From Nakamurella lactea DSM 19367 (lineage in GTDB: Bacteria; Actinomycetota; Actinomycetes; Mycobacteriales; Nakamurellaceae): a stretch of DNA of 64,000 bases. The notes beneath the pieces were generated by a model. The model made no database searches. It was not told where the DNA came from and was given only the letters and a program-made list of their open reading frames with translations. The translations under genes and the position numbers were made by a program. Within the stretch, counting starts at the first letter, position 1, and every line of letters begins with the position of its first letter. Where the stretch lies: contig NZ_AUFT01000023.1 in NCBI RefSeq assembly GCF_000426645.1, forward strand, positions 1 to 64,000, written 5' to 3'. Below, one piece after another: positions 7,613-16,435 of the stretch.

Positions 7613-9166
7613 GTGAGCGCACCGACCCCTGCCCCGGACAACCGGCCGGACCCCGAAGCGGCCGCGGCCGCCGGTCCGCCGCCGGATCCGGCGACCCGGG
7701 TCGAGAACCTGGCCGCGCCGGCCGACCGGCCGGCGTCAGCCCAGCCGGCCCCGTCAGCCCAGCCGGCCCCTTCAGCCCAGCCGGTCCCTTCAGCCCAGCC
7801 GGTCCCGCCGGCCCCGCCGGCCGTCGGATCCCGGGCCACCGCCGCGCCCCGCATCGCGCTGCAGACCCCGGATGGAATCGACCGGTTGCTGCGGCGTCGG
7901 CAGGGCGCGGTGCTGGCCGGTGTCGCCGGCGGCGTCGCCGACCACCTGAAGGTCCCGGTGATCTGGGTGCGGGCGGCCTTCGCCGTGCTCAGCGCGCTGG
8001 CCGGCGCCGGGTTGGTCGCCTACGCGCTGCTGTGGATCTTCGTGCCGCAGAATCCGGCGGTCACCGGACCGCCGACGCCGACCACCGCACGGGAACGCCG
8101 GCAGGCCTTCGGCATCGCCGCCATCGGGCTCGCGCTGGTGCTGATCGGGACCGCGCTCGGCTTCAGCAGCGCGGTCGGCTGGGTGCTCGGCCCGCTCGGG
8201 CTGGCCGCCGTCGGCGCCGCCTTCATCTGGCGGGAGGCCGACGACACCCGCCGGGCCAGGTGGCGGCGCTCGGCCTCCGGCCTGGCCACGCCCGGCGCCG
8301 GCGCCTGGTGGCGGCTGGGTGGCGGCATCGCGCTGGTGATCGGTGGGCTGACGGTGTTCGCCCTCGGCCAGTTCGAGTTCTCCGCCATCCGGTCGGCGCT
8401 GATCGCCGTGCTGCTCACCCTGGTCGGCATCGCGCTGATCACCATTCCGTGGTGGCTGCGGCTGGTCCGGGCGCTCGGCGACGAACGCAGCGAGCGGATC
8501 GCCGAGACAGAGCGGGCCGAGATCGCCGCCCACCTGCACGACTCCGTACTGCAGACGCTGGCGCTGATCCAGCGGCAATCCGGTGACGCCAGGGAGGTGC
8601 TGCGGCTGGCCCGCGGACAGGAACGTGAACTGCGGACCTGGCTGTACGGACCCGCCGGTTACGCCGGTGCGCGCGGCGCCCCGGGGCACACCGACGGCGA
8701 CACCATGCTGGCCGCCGCCCTGGCCACCGCCGCCGCCGATGTCGAGGACACCTACGCGGTGAAGGTCGAGCCGGTGGTGGTCGGCGACGCCGAGGTACAT
8801 CCCGGGCTGGCGGCGCTGGTCGCCGCCGCGAAGGAGGCGATGGTCAACTCGGCGAAACACTCCGGCGAGACCGAGCTCAGCGTGTACGCCGAGGTGGAGG
8901 GTGGCACCGCGAGCGTCTTCGTCCGCGACCGGGGGGTCGGGTTCGATCCGAACGCGGTCGACGCCGACCGGCGTGGCCTGGCGGAGTCGATCCGGGGCAG
9001 GATGGACAGGCACGGCGGCACCGCCAGAGTCCGGTCCGAACCCGGACACGGCACCGAGGTGGAGCTGACCATGCCGATCGAGCAGCAACAGCCGCCGGTT
9101 GAACTGAAGAAGCGACCCGAGAAGGAGTCGGCCCGTACGGCCGACTCCACAGGAGCCGATCGATGA
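7613..9166 (+). CDS. PspC-domain sensor histidine kinase (NarL/DesK type)
   Basis: 517 residues from the GTG at 7613. The first 80 residues are Pro/Ala-rich with repeated PSAQPA units; residues about 85-145 are a PspC domain (LLRRRQGAVLAGVAGGVADH and a membrane helix), followed by about four more membrane helices. The kinase part has a HisKA_3-type box, AAHLHDSVLQTLALIQ, with likely phospho-His309, and a HATPase_c domain (EAMVNSAKHSGETELSV, DRGVGFDP, GTARVRSEPGHGTEVEL). It senses the envelope through PspC and phosphorylates the response regulator whose ATG overlaps its stop (ATGA at 9163). Confidence 0.93.
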   Translation: MSAPTPAPDNRPDPEAAAAAGPPPDPATRVENLAAPADRPASAQPAPSAQPAPSAQPVPSAQPVPPAPPAVGSRATAAPRIALQTPDGIDRLLRRRQGAVLAGVAGGVADHLKVPVIWVRAAFAVLSALAGAGLVAYALLWIFVPQNPAVTGPPTPTTARERRQAFGIAAIGLALVLIGTALGFSSAVGWVLGPLGLAAVGAAFIWREADDTRRARWRRSASGLATPGAGAWWRLGGGIALVIGGLTVFALGQFEFSAIRSALIAVLLTLVGIALITIPWWLRLVRALGDERSERIAETERAEIAAHLHDSVLQTLALIQRQSGDAREVLRLARGQERELRTWLYGPAGYAGARGAPGHTDGDTMLAAALATAAADVEDTYAVKVEPVVVGDAEVHPGLAALVAAAKEAMVNSAKHSGETELSVYAEVEGGTASVFVRDRGVGFDPNAVDADRRGLAESIRGRMDRHGGTARVRSEPGHGTEVELTMPIEQQQPPVELKKRPEKESARTADSTGADR

Positions 9167-9870
9167 CGGAGCAGGACCCGACAACCCCCGAAGACACCGA
9201 GACGCCGCAGGCGAAGCCGCCGGTACGGGTGTTCCTGGTCGACGACCACGCGATGTTCCGCTCCGGGGTCAAGGCCGAACTCGCCGGACTGCACGACGAA
9301 CGGATCGAGGTGATCGGCGAGGCCGGCTCGGTCGGCGAGGCGGTGGTCAGGATCCAGGGCGATCAGCCGGACGTGGTGCTGCTGGACGTGCACATGCCCG
9401 ACGGCGGCGGCCGCGCGGTGCTCGACCAGGTGCACGATGCCCTGCCGGAGGTGGTGTTCCTGGCGCTGTCGGTGTCCGACGCCTCCGAGGACGTCATCAA
9501 CGTGATCCGCGGCGGGGCCCGCGGGTATGTCACCAAGACCATCTCCGGTCGGGAACTGGCCGACGCGGTGGTGCGGGTGGCCGCCGGCGACGCGGTGTTC
9601 TCGCCCCGGCTGGCCGGGTTCGTACTGGACGCCTTCTCGGAGAAACCCGGTACGGCGCCGGTCTCCGATCCCGAACTCGACCTGCTGTCGCCGCGGGAGC
9701 GCGAGGTGCTCAAGCTGCTGGCCCGCGGCTACGCCTACAAGGAGATCGCCTCCCAGCTGTTCATCTCGATCAAGACGGTGGAGACTCACGTGTCGTCGGT
9801 GCTGCGGAAGACGCAGAAGTCCAACCGCTACGAGCTGTCCCGCTGGGCCACCGACCGCCGGCTGGTGTGA
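9163..9870 (+). CDS. LuxR/NarL-family response regulator
   Basis: 235 residues. The receiver domain has the acidic pair in FLVDDHAMFRSG, phospho-acceptor Asp75 in VVLLDVHMPDGG and the conserved Lys in GYVTKTISG. The DNA-binding domain is a LuxR helix-turn-helix, LSPREREVLKLLARGYAYKE and SIKTVETHVSSVLRK. It is translationally coupled to the PspC-kinase. The probable target is the divergent PspC region with its large dyad at 7536-7578, giving autoregulation; that is inferred from position. Confidence 0.95.
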   Translation: MTEQDPTTPEDTETPQAKPPVRVFLVDDHAMFRSGVKAELAGLHDERIEVIGEAGSVGEAVVRIQGDQPDVVLLDVHMPDGGGRAVLDQVHDALPEVVFLALSVSDASEDVINVIRGGARGYVTKTISGRELADAVVRVAAGDAVFSPRLAGFVLDAFSEKPGTAPVSDPELDLLSPREREVLKLLARGYAYKEIASQLFISIKTVETHVSSVLRKTQKSNRYELSRWATDRRLV

Positions 9871-9894
9871 ACTGGTCCGACCGCCGGGTTGACG

Positions 9895-10218
9895 TCAGTC
9901 GCGCCTGACCGGACGGCCGAGGTTGCCGCGGCCGAGCGAGAGCAGCAGCATGCCGAGGTCGGTGCCGGCGGGGCCGAGATCCTGGAAGCGTTCCAGCACC
10001 TTCATCTCCCGGGAGTAGACGATGCGCGGTCCGCCGATCGCCTTGCGTGCGGCGCCGATCGCGTTCGAGATGGCGGTGCGACGCTGGATCAGGCGGACCA
10101 ACTCGGCGTCGATCGCGTCGATCTCGACCCGTAGCTCGTCGATGCCGGCCTGATCGGCGGGCACCTCGATCTTGGGCAACGGTGCTGGCTGTTTCGGCGT
10201 GTCCATGGTGGTCCTCAT
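9895..10218 (-). CDS. chorismate mutase, AroQ type
   Basis: 107 residues. It rearranges chorismate to prephenate for Phe and Tyr. The AroQ helix 1 pattern IDELRVEIDAIDAELVRLIQ with the active-site Arg and then RRTAISNAIGAARKAIGGP with the active-site Lys are clear; the C-terminal helix is LERFQDLGPAGTDLGMLLL. There is no signal peptide, so it is the intracellular form that in actinobacteria works with DAHP synthase. The first ATG has GGAG nine bases upstream; a second ATG four codons on (10206) also has a GAGG and cannot be excluded. A small dyad, CTGTCA/TGACAG at 10231-10245, lies just upstream. Confidence 0.93.
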   Translation of the reverse strand: MRTTMDTPKQPAPLPKIEVPADQAGIDELRVEIDAIDAELVRLIQRRTAISNAIGAARKAIGGPRIVYSREMKVLERFQDLGPAGTDLGMLLLSLGRGNLGRPVRRD

Positions 10219-10302
10219 CGTGGGGGTCTCCTGTCAGTCTGACAGCGGTGTCGCCGTCTTCGGGTGAGATCCCCGGGCCCCGCCGGACTGTGGCGACGAG
10301 AA

Positions 10303-10331
10303 AGCCCCGAGATCTCTTGGATCTCGGGGCT
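10303..10331 (-). terminator. hairpin terminator after the EEP-family membrane protein gene
   Basis: A perfect 12-bp stem (AGCCCCGAGATC and its complement) with a 5-base loop. On the minus strand it is followed by TTTCTC, on the plus strand by no T run, so it most likely ends the minus-strand transcript coming from 10488-11516 before chorismate mutase. Confidence 0.7.
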
Positions 10332-10487
10332 CGCAGTGACGGTGTGCTAGCTCAGGCCGTCAAGGGCGCCGGGATCCGGTACCCATAGAAAAATCGACGA
10401 CTGGCGTTGCTCACCTGACCAGTGAACCACCGGATCTGCCATGCCACAAGGTGATCCCAGCATGCGGACATATCCGTGCGGCAGTCG

Positions 10488-11516
10488 TCAGCCGCGTCGC
10501 AACTGCACGACCAACGCCCGGTGGTCACTCCCGCCGGTGCGAACGGTCCACGCCGCAACGCCGCGGTAGCGCTGCGGGTCGACGATCACGTGGTCGATCG
10601 GCGCGGCCAGGGCTGACGGCAACCATGACGGCCAGGTACCGGAGCCGCCGGCGCCGGCCTGGTCCGCCGCGTCCGCACAGGTCAGCTCGGCGAATGCCGG
10701 GTGGTCGACAGTGGCGTTGAAGTCGCCGGCCACGATCACGTTCGATCCCGGAGTGCACAGCCCCGTCACCGTCTTGCTCTCCGAACGCCAGCCGGACAGC
10801 GTGGAACCGATCGACGGACCGACCGGGTGGACGGCGATGATCGTTGGCGCGGAAGGAGAATCGCCGATCGGTTCGAGCCGCAGCGAGCCGTACAGCAGGT
10901 CCGGTCCCTGGGCCTGCCGGTAGCCGCCGAGACTGCGCCGGACCATCGCCGACACCGGCAGCGGGTACGGCTCGGGGGTGCTCATCGAGAACACCTCGAA
11001 ATCGAGCCCGGCTGCGCCGAGCAGATCGGCAGCGGCGGTGGTGCTCGCCCGGTCCGCCTCCGGCAGCATCACGATGTCGGCGTCGGACCTGCGCACCAAC
11101 TCGGCCAGCTGCGCCGGGGTGGTGGCGGTGTCGAGAGTGTTGAATTCAACGACGGTCAGGTCAGGGTCGGCCACCGCGGCGGTCCCGCTTCCGCGGGCCA
11201 CCACGGTGACGCCGAAGATCGCCCCGGTGGCCAGCAGCGCAACGCAGATCGTCAGCACGGTCGCTGACCGCAGCCGGCCGCGGATCGCCGCGCCGACCGC
11301 CACCAGCACCGCGATCGCGCCGGCACCCAGTCCCAGCAGCAACTTGAAGCTGATGGCCTGGGCGACCAGCGGCAGGCCCGAGAACCCGATCGGTCGGGCG
11401 AACAGCCCAGCCAGGCACCCGCCAACGACGATGACGGCGATCACCGGCCCGGTCTTCCCCGAGCGAGCGGGCCGCCCTGTCGCCACCGTCTCCTCCGTCA
11501 CCCGACCAGGACGCAT
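10488..11516 (-). CDS. membrane-anchored endonuclease/exonuclease/phosphatase (EEP) family protein
   Basis: 342 residues. Three hydrophobic segments fill residues about 25-110 (VIAVIVVGGCLAGLF; LLLGLGAGAIAVLVAVGAAI; VLTICVALLATGAIFGVTVV). The outer domain shows EEP motifs: VVEFNTLD, PEAD, VAGDFNATVDHPAF and the C-terminal GGSDHRALVV, which carry the catalytic Asp, Asn and His of the DNase I-like fold. This group of actinobacterial membrane EEP proteins is common but mostly uncharacterised; the substrate may be a lipid phosphate or nucleic acid outside the cell. The ribosome site is weak. A strong hairpin at 10303-10331 ends the transcript. Confidence 0.85.
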   Translation of the reverse strand: MRPGRVTEETVATGRPARSGKTGPVIAVIVVGGCLAGLFARPIGFSGLPLVAQAISFKLLLGLGAGAIAVLVAVGAAIRGRLRSATVLTICVALLATGAIFGVTVVARGSGTAAVADPDLTVVEFNTLDTATTPAQLAELVRRSDADIVMLPEADRASTTAAADLLGAAGLDFEVFSMSTPEPYPLPVSAMVRRSLGGYRQAQGPDLLYGSLRLEPIGDSPSAPTIIAVHPVGPSIGSTLSGWRSESKTVTGLCTPGSNVIVAGDFNATVDHPAFAELTCADAADQAGAGGSGTWPSWLPSALAAPIDHVIVDPQRYRGVAAWTVRTGGSDHRALVVQLRRG

Positions 11517-11534
11517 GGCGGCGGTGAAGGTTCC

Positions 11535-11741
11535 GTGGCATTGGTAGCGGAGGGACGACGCTACGACAGCTTCTGAAGGGTGGGCCCACGTCGGGTGTCG
11601 GCTCTACCGAGGAACGAAGGTTCCGTTGACCTCTGAAGGGTGGGCCCACGTCAAGTGGCATTGGTAGCGGAGGGACGACGCTTCGACAGCTTCTGAAGGG
11701 TGGGCCCACGTCGGGTGTCGGCTCTACCGAGGAACGAAGGT
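11535..11741. repeat. 87-bp direct duplication with a 60-bp-spaced element
   Basis: Two copies of an 87-bp unit, 11535-11621 and 11655-11741, exactly 120 bases apart and differing at one position by eye. Within it TCTGAAGGGTGGGCCCACGTC recurs three times at exact 60-base steps (from 11572, 11632 and 11692); its core TGGGCCCA is palindromic. In the second copy CTCTACC and GGTAGAG can form a hairpin. The block lies between the EEP gene and the Mn riboswitch and fills most of a 422-base gap with no convincing gene. Function unknown. Confidence 0.8.
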
Positions 11742-11752
11742 AGAGTGACACC

Positions 11753-11851
11753 CGAAGGGGAGTAGCCCCCTCACCGTGACGTCGACATGCTGGAGCCCCC
11801 TGTGGTTCCCGGCGCACGGGCCGGACATTGTTCCGGTGGGCGAGACCTTCG
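11753..11851 (+). promoter_or_regulatory. yybP-ykoY (Mn2+) riboswitch
   Basis: The two conserved metal-binding loops are present: GGGGAGTAGC (11757-11766) at the 5' side and GGCGAGACCTTCG (11839-11851) at the 3' side. The closing P1 helix is formed by CGAAGG (11753-11758) and CCTTCG (11846-11851), as in known members. Between them is a variable stem ending in a CCGGACATTGTTCCGG hairpin. It ends 87 bases before a cation exchanger gene. This class binds Mn2+ and usually raises expression of Mn exporters when Mn is in excess. Confidence 0.88.
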
Positions 11852-11938
11852 ACCGACGACGATCCGGTGCACCCAGGTGTGCTGGTGGCTCGGGTCGAAG
11901 TCGCTGCCCCAGCGAAATCCTCCCGCGCCGGAGGACCC

Positions 11939-12931
11939 ATGCTCACCGCGATCCTTCTGCTGCTGCTCTCCGCTGCGGCGATCTATCTGGCGTGCTCGTG
12001 GTTCGTCAACGCGGTCGAATGGCTCGGCGCCCGGCTCCGGGTCGGTACTGTCGCAGTCGGTTCGGTCCTGGCGGCGATCGGCACCGCCCTGCCCGAGTCA
12101 GTGGTGACGTTCGTCGCCGTGGTTTTCGGGTCCGGCTCCGACCGTGACGAGATCGGCATCGGTGCCGCGATGGGCGGTCCGTTGGTGCTGTCCACCATCG
12201 CCTACGCGGTGGTCGGCATCATGCTGATCCTGGTGCATCACTCGGTCCGCAAACGACCTGCCGGCGCACACGCGCTGATCAGCGACCAACGCTGGTTCTT
12301 CGTGCTATTCATTGCCAAACTCGTTCTGGGACTGGTGGTTTTCAGCTGGAAGCCGTGGCTGGCGCTGGCCTTCCTGGCGGCCTACGCGGTGTATGTGGTG
12401 CGTGAGTTGCGCGATGCAGCGGCCGACGGCGGCCACTCCGCCGACGAACTGGAGCCGCTGAAGCTGACTCCACGGCGCGTGCGACCGCCCGGCTGGGCGA
12501 TCGCGGCCCAGACCATCGGCACCCTGGCGGTGATCTTCGCGGCGAGTCAGTTGTTCGTCGGTCAGATCGAGACGCTGGGGCCACATCTGGGTCTGGCGCC
12601 GGCCGTCACCGCGTTGCTGCTCTCGCCCATCGCCACCGAACTGCCGGAGGTGCTCAACGCGGTGATCTGGGTCCGGCAGGGCAAGGAGGCGCTGGCGCTG
12701 GCCAATGTCGCCGGCTCGATGATGATCCAGGTCACCATCCCGTCGGCGATCGGGATCGCCTTCACCCCTTGGCATTTCAGTCCGACCGTCACGCTGGCCG
12801 GGGTGATCACGCTGGCGGCGGTGGCGACCACCCTGATCCTGGGCAGGCTGAAGATGCTGACGTCGGGAACGCTGCTCATCGGGTTCGGGTTCTACGCGAT
12901 CTTCTTCGTCGGCATGCTCCTGCTGAACTAG
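11939..12931 (+). CDS. Na+/Ca2+ exchanger (CaCA) family cation transporter, probable Mn2+/Ca2+ exporter
   Basis: 330 residues from the ATG at 11939, with GAGGA just upstream. The protein is two repeated halves of about five membrane helices each, each with a CaCA alpha-repeat: VGSVLAAIGTALPESVVTFV in the first half and TALLLSPIATELPEVLNAVI in the second, whose acidic residues bind the cation. The Mn2+ riboswitch in its leader suggests that manganese, rather than or besides calcium, is the exported ion. Longer upstream starts would run through the riboswitch and are rejected. Confidence 0.92.
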   Translation: MLTAILLLLLSAAAIYLACSWFVNAVEWLGARLRVGTVAVGSVLAAIGTALPESVVTFVAVVFGSGSDRDEIGIGAAMGGPLVLSTIAYAVVGIMLILVHHSVRKRPAGAHALISDQRWFFVLFIAKLVLGLVVFSWKPWLALAFLAAYAVYVVRELRDAAADGGHSADELEPLKLTPRRVRPPGWAIAAQTIGTLAVIFAASQLFVGQIETLGPHLGLAPAVTALLLSPIATELPEVLNAVIWVRQGKEALALANVAGSMMIQVTIPSAIGIAFTPWHFSPTVTLAGVITLAAVATTLILGRLKMLTSGTLLIGFGFYAIFFVGMLLLN

Positions 12932-12964
12932 CCGACGAGTGCGACGGTCGGCATAGTGGTCGGC

Positions 12965-13747
12965 ATGGCCAGTCACTTGACCGTGTTGGGCAGCTGCGGG
13001 GCATGGCCGGAGGCCGGGCGCTCGTGCAGCGGATTCCTGCTGGAGCACGATGGGTTCAGGGTCGTGCTCGACCTGGGATACGGAACGCTGCCACGGTTGT
13101 TCGCCGCCCTCGGCTCGTCTGTCGGCGCGGGCATCGATGCGGTGATCGTGACTCATCGGCACCCCGATCATGCGGTGGATCTGCACGCTCTGCTGCGCGC
13201 CAGGTGGTACGGCGGACGAGGGGAGCCGCCGATCCCGTTGTACGCACCTTCCGGCGTGCTCGACCTGTTGGCCGCCTTGGAAGATCCGGATGACGGCGAT
13301 CGCGCCGGTCAGGTATTCGATTGGCATCCGCTGCCGTCGTCCGACTACCGGATCGGCCCGTTCCGGCTGCTGTCCATGGCCCTGCCGCACTGGGTGCCGA
13401 ATGCGGGAATCCGACTCGAGGCCGCCGGCCTCACCCTCGCCTACACCGGCGACACGGGTGTCGATCCGGCCCTGGCCGAACTGGCGCTCGACGCCGACCT
13501 GCTGATTGCCGAGGCGAGCGATCGATATCAGCAATCGACCACCCCGCAGGTCCCCGGCGACGATCCGAATCTGCATCTCGACGGTCGCAGGGCCGCTGAG
13601 GTCGCGTCCGCTGCGGGGGTGAAGCGTCTGATGCTGAGCCACTTCTGGCCGGGCAATGATCGCGCCGCCACGGCCCGGGCGGCGGCGGCGATTTTCGACG
13701 GCCCGCTGTTGCTGGCTGACGAAGGTGAACGGATCACCCTGCGCTGA
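12965..13747 (+). CDS. metallo-beta-lactamase fold hydrolase (ribonuclease Z-like)
   Basis: 260 residues. The metal motif reads THRHPDHAVD (HxHxDH), with later metal ligands in MALPHWVPNAG, YTGDTG and LSHFWPG, the order of RNase Z/ElaC-type and related MBL proteins. The N terminus, LTVLGSCGAWPEAGRSCSGF, is typical of a large actinobacterial subfamily that sits between housekeeping genes (compare Rv2407-type and Rv1339-type proteins); some degrade cyclic nucleotides. Substrate not decided. A GTG three codons upstream is an alternative start; no strong ribosome site distinguishes them. Confidence 0.85.
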   Translation: MASHLTVLGSCGAWPEAGRSCSGFLLEHDGFRVVLDLGYGTLPRLFAALGSSVGAGIDAVIVTHRHPDHAVDLHALLRARWYGGRGEPPIPLYAPSGVLDLLAALEDPDDGDRAGQVFDWHPLPSSDYRIGPFRLLSMALPHWVPNAGIRLEAAGLTLAYTGDTGVDPALAELALDADLLIAEASDRYQQSTTPQVPGDDPNLHLDGRRAAEVASAAGVKRLMLSHFWPGNDRAATARAAAAIFDGPLLLADEGERITLR

Positions 13748-13811
13748 GCGGGTGCACGGTGGGGCGTCGGGGGGCTGGGGTGTCGGCCGGAGGCGCTAGC
13801 GTGGAGTAGCC

Positions 13812-16355
13812 ATGACGAGCCTGTTCGAGATCCCCACCAGTCCCGATGGACCGCTCGGTCCAGCCACCCCCGATGCCGGCGCTCCCGACCCCGCCACCAG
13901 TGCTCGACGCACGGCCGAGGGGGAGGCGTTGCTGGTCGGGCTCAACCCGCAGCAGCGGGCGGCCGTGGAACATCGTGGGGCGCCGCTGCTGGTGGTGGCC
14001 GGTGCCGGATCCGGCAAGACCAGGGTGCTGACCAGGCGGATCGCCTACCTGCTCGCGGCCGGCGGGGCGCATCCTGGCGAGATCCTGGCGATCACCTTCA
14101 CCAACAAGGCGGCCGCCGAGATGAAGGAGCGGGTGGCCGAGTTGGTCGGCGGCCGGGCCAGGGCGATGTGGGTGTCGACCTTCCACTCGATGTGCGTGCG
14201 GATCCTCCGTGCCGAGGCCGCCCACCTGGGGATGAAGTCCACCTTCACCATCTACGACTCGGCCGATTCGCTGCGGCTGGTCACCATGGTGGCGAACGGC
14301 CTGGACCTGGACACCAAGAAGAACACCGCCCGGTCGCTGGCCATCGGCATCTCCAACCTGAAGAACGAGTTGGTGGATCCGGCCGCCGCCGCCGAGCGTG
14401 CGTCATCGGATGTGGAGAAGATGACGGCCGAGGTGTACGCGGGCTATCAGGCCAGGTTGAAGGCCGCGGCGGCGTTCGACTTCGACGACCTGATCATGCA
14501 GGCGGTCACCCTGCTGCAGAAGTTCCCGGCGGTCGCCGAGCACTATCGCCGGCGGTTCCGGCATGTCCTGGTCGACGAGTACCAGGACACCAACCACGCG
14601 CAGTACACCCTGGTGCGTGAGCTGGTCGGCGGCGCCGGCGGCGCCGGGGTCGTTCCCGGCGAGCTGGTGGTGGTGGGCGACGCCGACCAGTCGATCTACG
14701 CCTTCCGCGGTGCCACCATCCGCAACATCGTCGAGTTCGAACGCGACTACCCGAACGCCAGGACCATCCTGCTGGAGCAGAACTACCGCTCCACCCAGAA
14801 CATCCTGTCGGCGGCCAATTCGGTGATCGCGAAGAACGCCGATCGCCGGGCCAAGAGTCTGTGGACGGCGGAGGGCAGCGGCGAGAAGATCGTCGGCTAC
14901 GTCGGCGACAACGAGTACGACGAGGCCAGGTTCATCGGCCAGGAGATCGACAAGCTGGTCGACGAGAACGCCTGCCGCTACGGCGATGTCGCCGTTTTCT
15001 ACCGGACCAACGCAGCGTCGAGGGCGATCGAGGACATCTTCGTCCGGACCGGGATGCCGTACCGGATCGTCGGCGGCGTGCGGTTCTACGAGCGCAAGGA
15101 GGTCAAGGACGTCCTCGCCTATCTGCGGGCGGTGGCCAATCCCGACGACGAGGTGTCGCTGCGCCGGGTGCTGAACACGCCGAAGCGGGGGATCGGCGAC
15201 CGGGCCGAGGCGCAGCTGGCGGTGTTCGCCGAGCAGGAACGCATCCCGTTCGCCGATGCCCTCCGCCGGGTCGAGGAAATCGGTTCGCTGGCAACGCGTT
15301 CGCTCAAGAACATCCTGGGATTCAACGACCTGATGGACGGCCTGCGCCGGGTGGTCGCCGACGGCGGCGACCCGGCCGATCTGGCCACCGCGGTGATCGA
15401 CCGCACCGGTTATCGGGCCGAGCTGGCGGCCAGCGACGATCCGCAGGACGGCTCCCGCCTGGAGAACCTCGAGCAGCTGGTCACCGTGCTGCGCGAGCAG
15501 GCGGAGAACCTGATCGCGGCCAGGCAGGCCGCCGCCGAGGGGGCGGGTGAGGAGGTGGCCACCGCCACCGGACTGTCGGACGACGAGATCGGTGCACTCG
15601 CGGCCGAAAGTGCGCTGCTGTCAACGGAACTCGACGGGCAGGGGATGTTGGAGGGGGTGTTGGAGCAGCTCTCGTTGGTGGCCGATGCCGACGCCGTGCC
15701 CGACTCCGAGGAGGGTGTCGTCACGTTGATGACGCTGCACACCGCGAAGGGGCTGGAGTTCCCGGTGGTCTTTCTCACCGGGCTCGAGGACGGCATCTTC
15801 CCGCACATGCGGGCGCTGGGCGACGACGACGAGCTGTCCGAGGAACGTCGGCTCGCCTACGTCGGCATCACCCGTGCCCGGCGGCGGTTGTACCTGTCCA
15901 GGGCCGTCACCAGATCCGCCTGGGGCCAGCCGGGTTCGAACCCGCCGTCGCGATTCCTGGACGACGTCCCGGACGAACTCGTCGACTGGCGGCGGATCGT
16001 CACCAACACCCCGTTCGTGGACCGGGACGACGATTTCTTCTCCGGCCGGGCCTTCGGCGCGACCGGGTCGCAGTCGCGATCCTCTCCGGTGACGGCGTCC
16101 CGCTTCGGCGAGCGGCGCCCCTCGCGGTTCGGCGCCGACGGACGGCCTGCCGCCGCGGCCCGCCGCACTGGCCTCGGTTCCAAACCGCCGCTCGAGTTGC
16201 AGGCGGGGGATCGGGTGACGCACGACAAGTACGGCCTCGGGACGGTGAAAACCGTTGAGGGCATCGGTGTGCGGGCGACTGCCACCATCGATTTCGGCTC
16301 CGCCGGCACCATCCGGCTGATGCTCATCGGCGGCGTGCCGATGACCAAGCTCTGA
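13812..16355 (+). CDS. pcrA: ATP-dependent DNA helicase PcrA/UvrD1
   Basis: 847 residues. Superfamily 1A 3'-5' helicase for nucleotide-excision repair and conflict resolution. After a 40-residue disordered head come the Q motif LNPQQRAAV, Walker A GAGSGKT, Walker B VDEYQDTN, motif III GDADQSIYAFRGA, motif IV LEQNYRSTQNIL and motifs V-VI LHTAKGLEFPVVF and YVGITRARRRLY. The C-terminal Tudor-like segment AGDRVTHDKYGLGTV is the RNA-polymerase-interaction module of PcrA. GGAG precedes the ATG. TAGCGT eleven bases upstream of the ATG resembles a -10 box, so the leader may be very short. Confidence 0.97.
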   Translation: MTSLFEIPTSPDGPLGPATPDAGAPDPATSARRTAEGEALLVGLNPQQRAAVEHRGAPLLVVAGAGSGKTRVLTRRIAYLLAAGGAHPGEILAITFTNKAAAEMKERVAELVGGRARAMWVSTFHSMCVRILRAEAAHLGMKSTFTIYDSADSLRLVTMVANGLDLDTKKNTARSLAIGISNLKNELVDPAAAAERASSDVEKMTAEVYAGYQARLKAAAAFDFDDLIMQAVTLLQKFPAVAEHYRRRFRHVLVDEYQDTNHAQYTLVRELVGGAGGAGVVPGELVVVGDADQSIYAFRGATIRNIVEFERDYPNARTILLEQNYRSTQNILSAANSVIAKNADRRAKSLWTAEGSGEKIVGYVGDNEYDEARFIGQEIDKLVDENACRYGDVAVFYRTNAASRAIEDIFVRTGMPYRIVGGVRFYERKEVKDVLAYLRAVANPDDEVSLRRVLNTPKRGIGDRAEAQLAVFAEQERIPFADALRRVEEIGSLATRSLKNILGFNDLMDGLRRVVADGGDPADLATAVIDRTGYRAELAASDDPQDGSRLENLEQLVTVLREQAENLIAARQAAAEGAGEEVATATGLSDDEIGALAAESALLSTELDGQGMLEGVLEQLSLVADADAVPDSEEGVVTLMTLHTAKGLEFPVVFLTGLEDGIFPHMRALGDDDELSEERRLAYVGITRARRRLYLSRAVTRSAWGQPGSNPPSRFLDDVPDELVDWRRIVTNTPFVDRDDDFFSGRAFGATGSQSRSSPVTASRFGERRPSRFGADGRPAAAARRTGLGSKPPLELQAGDRVTHDKYGLGTVKTVEGIGVRATATIDFGSAGTIRLMLIGGVPMTKL

Positions 16356-16359
16356 CGGC

Positions 16360-16389
16360 AGCGAGCCCGGGCCGCGGCCCGGGCTCGCT
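16360..16389. terminator. bidirectional hairpin terminator between convergent genes
   Basis: A perfect 30-base palindrome made of AGCGAGCCCGGGCCG and its complement, four bases after the pcrA stop. It has no T run, as usual in high-GC genomes, and can serve pcrA and the convergent C39-like peptidase gene. Confidence 0.75.
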
Positions 16390-16435
16390 CTGTCACCAGT
16401 TCTGTGTCACCGGTTCTGTGTCACCGGCACGGTCG

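Noticed and set aside
11161-11946. Open reading frame of 261 codons on the minus strand across the repeat block
   Set aside because: Its protein repeats because the DNA repeats with a 120-base period, it runs through the Mn riboswitch and part of the EEP gene in another frame, and shows no domain.
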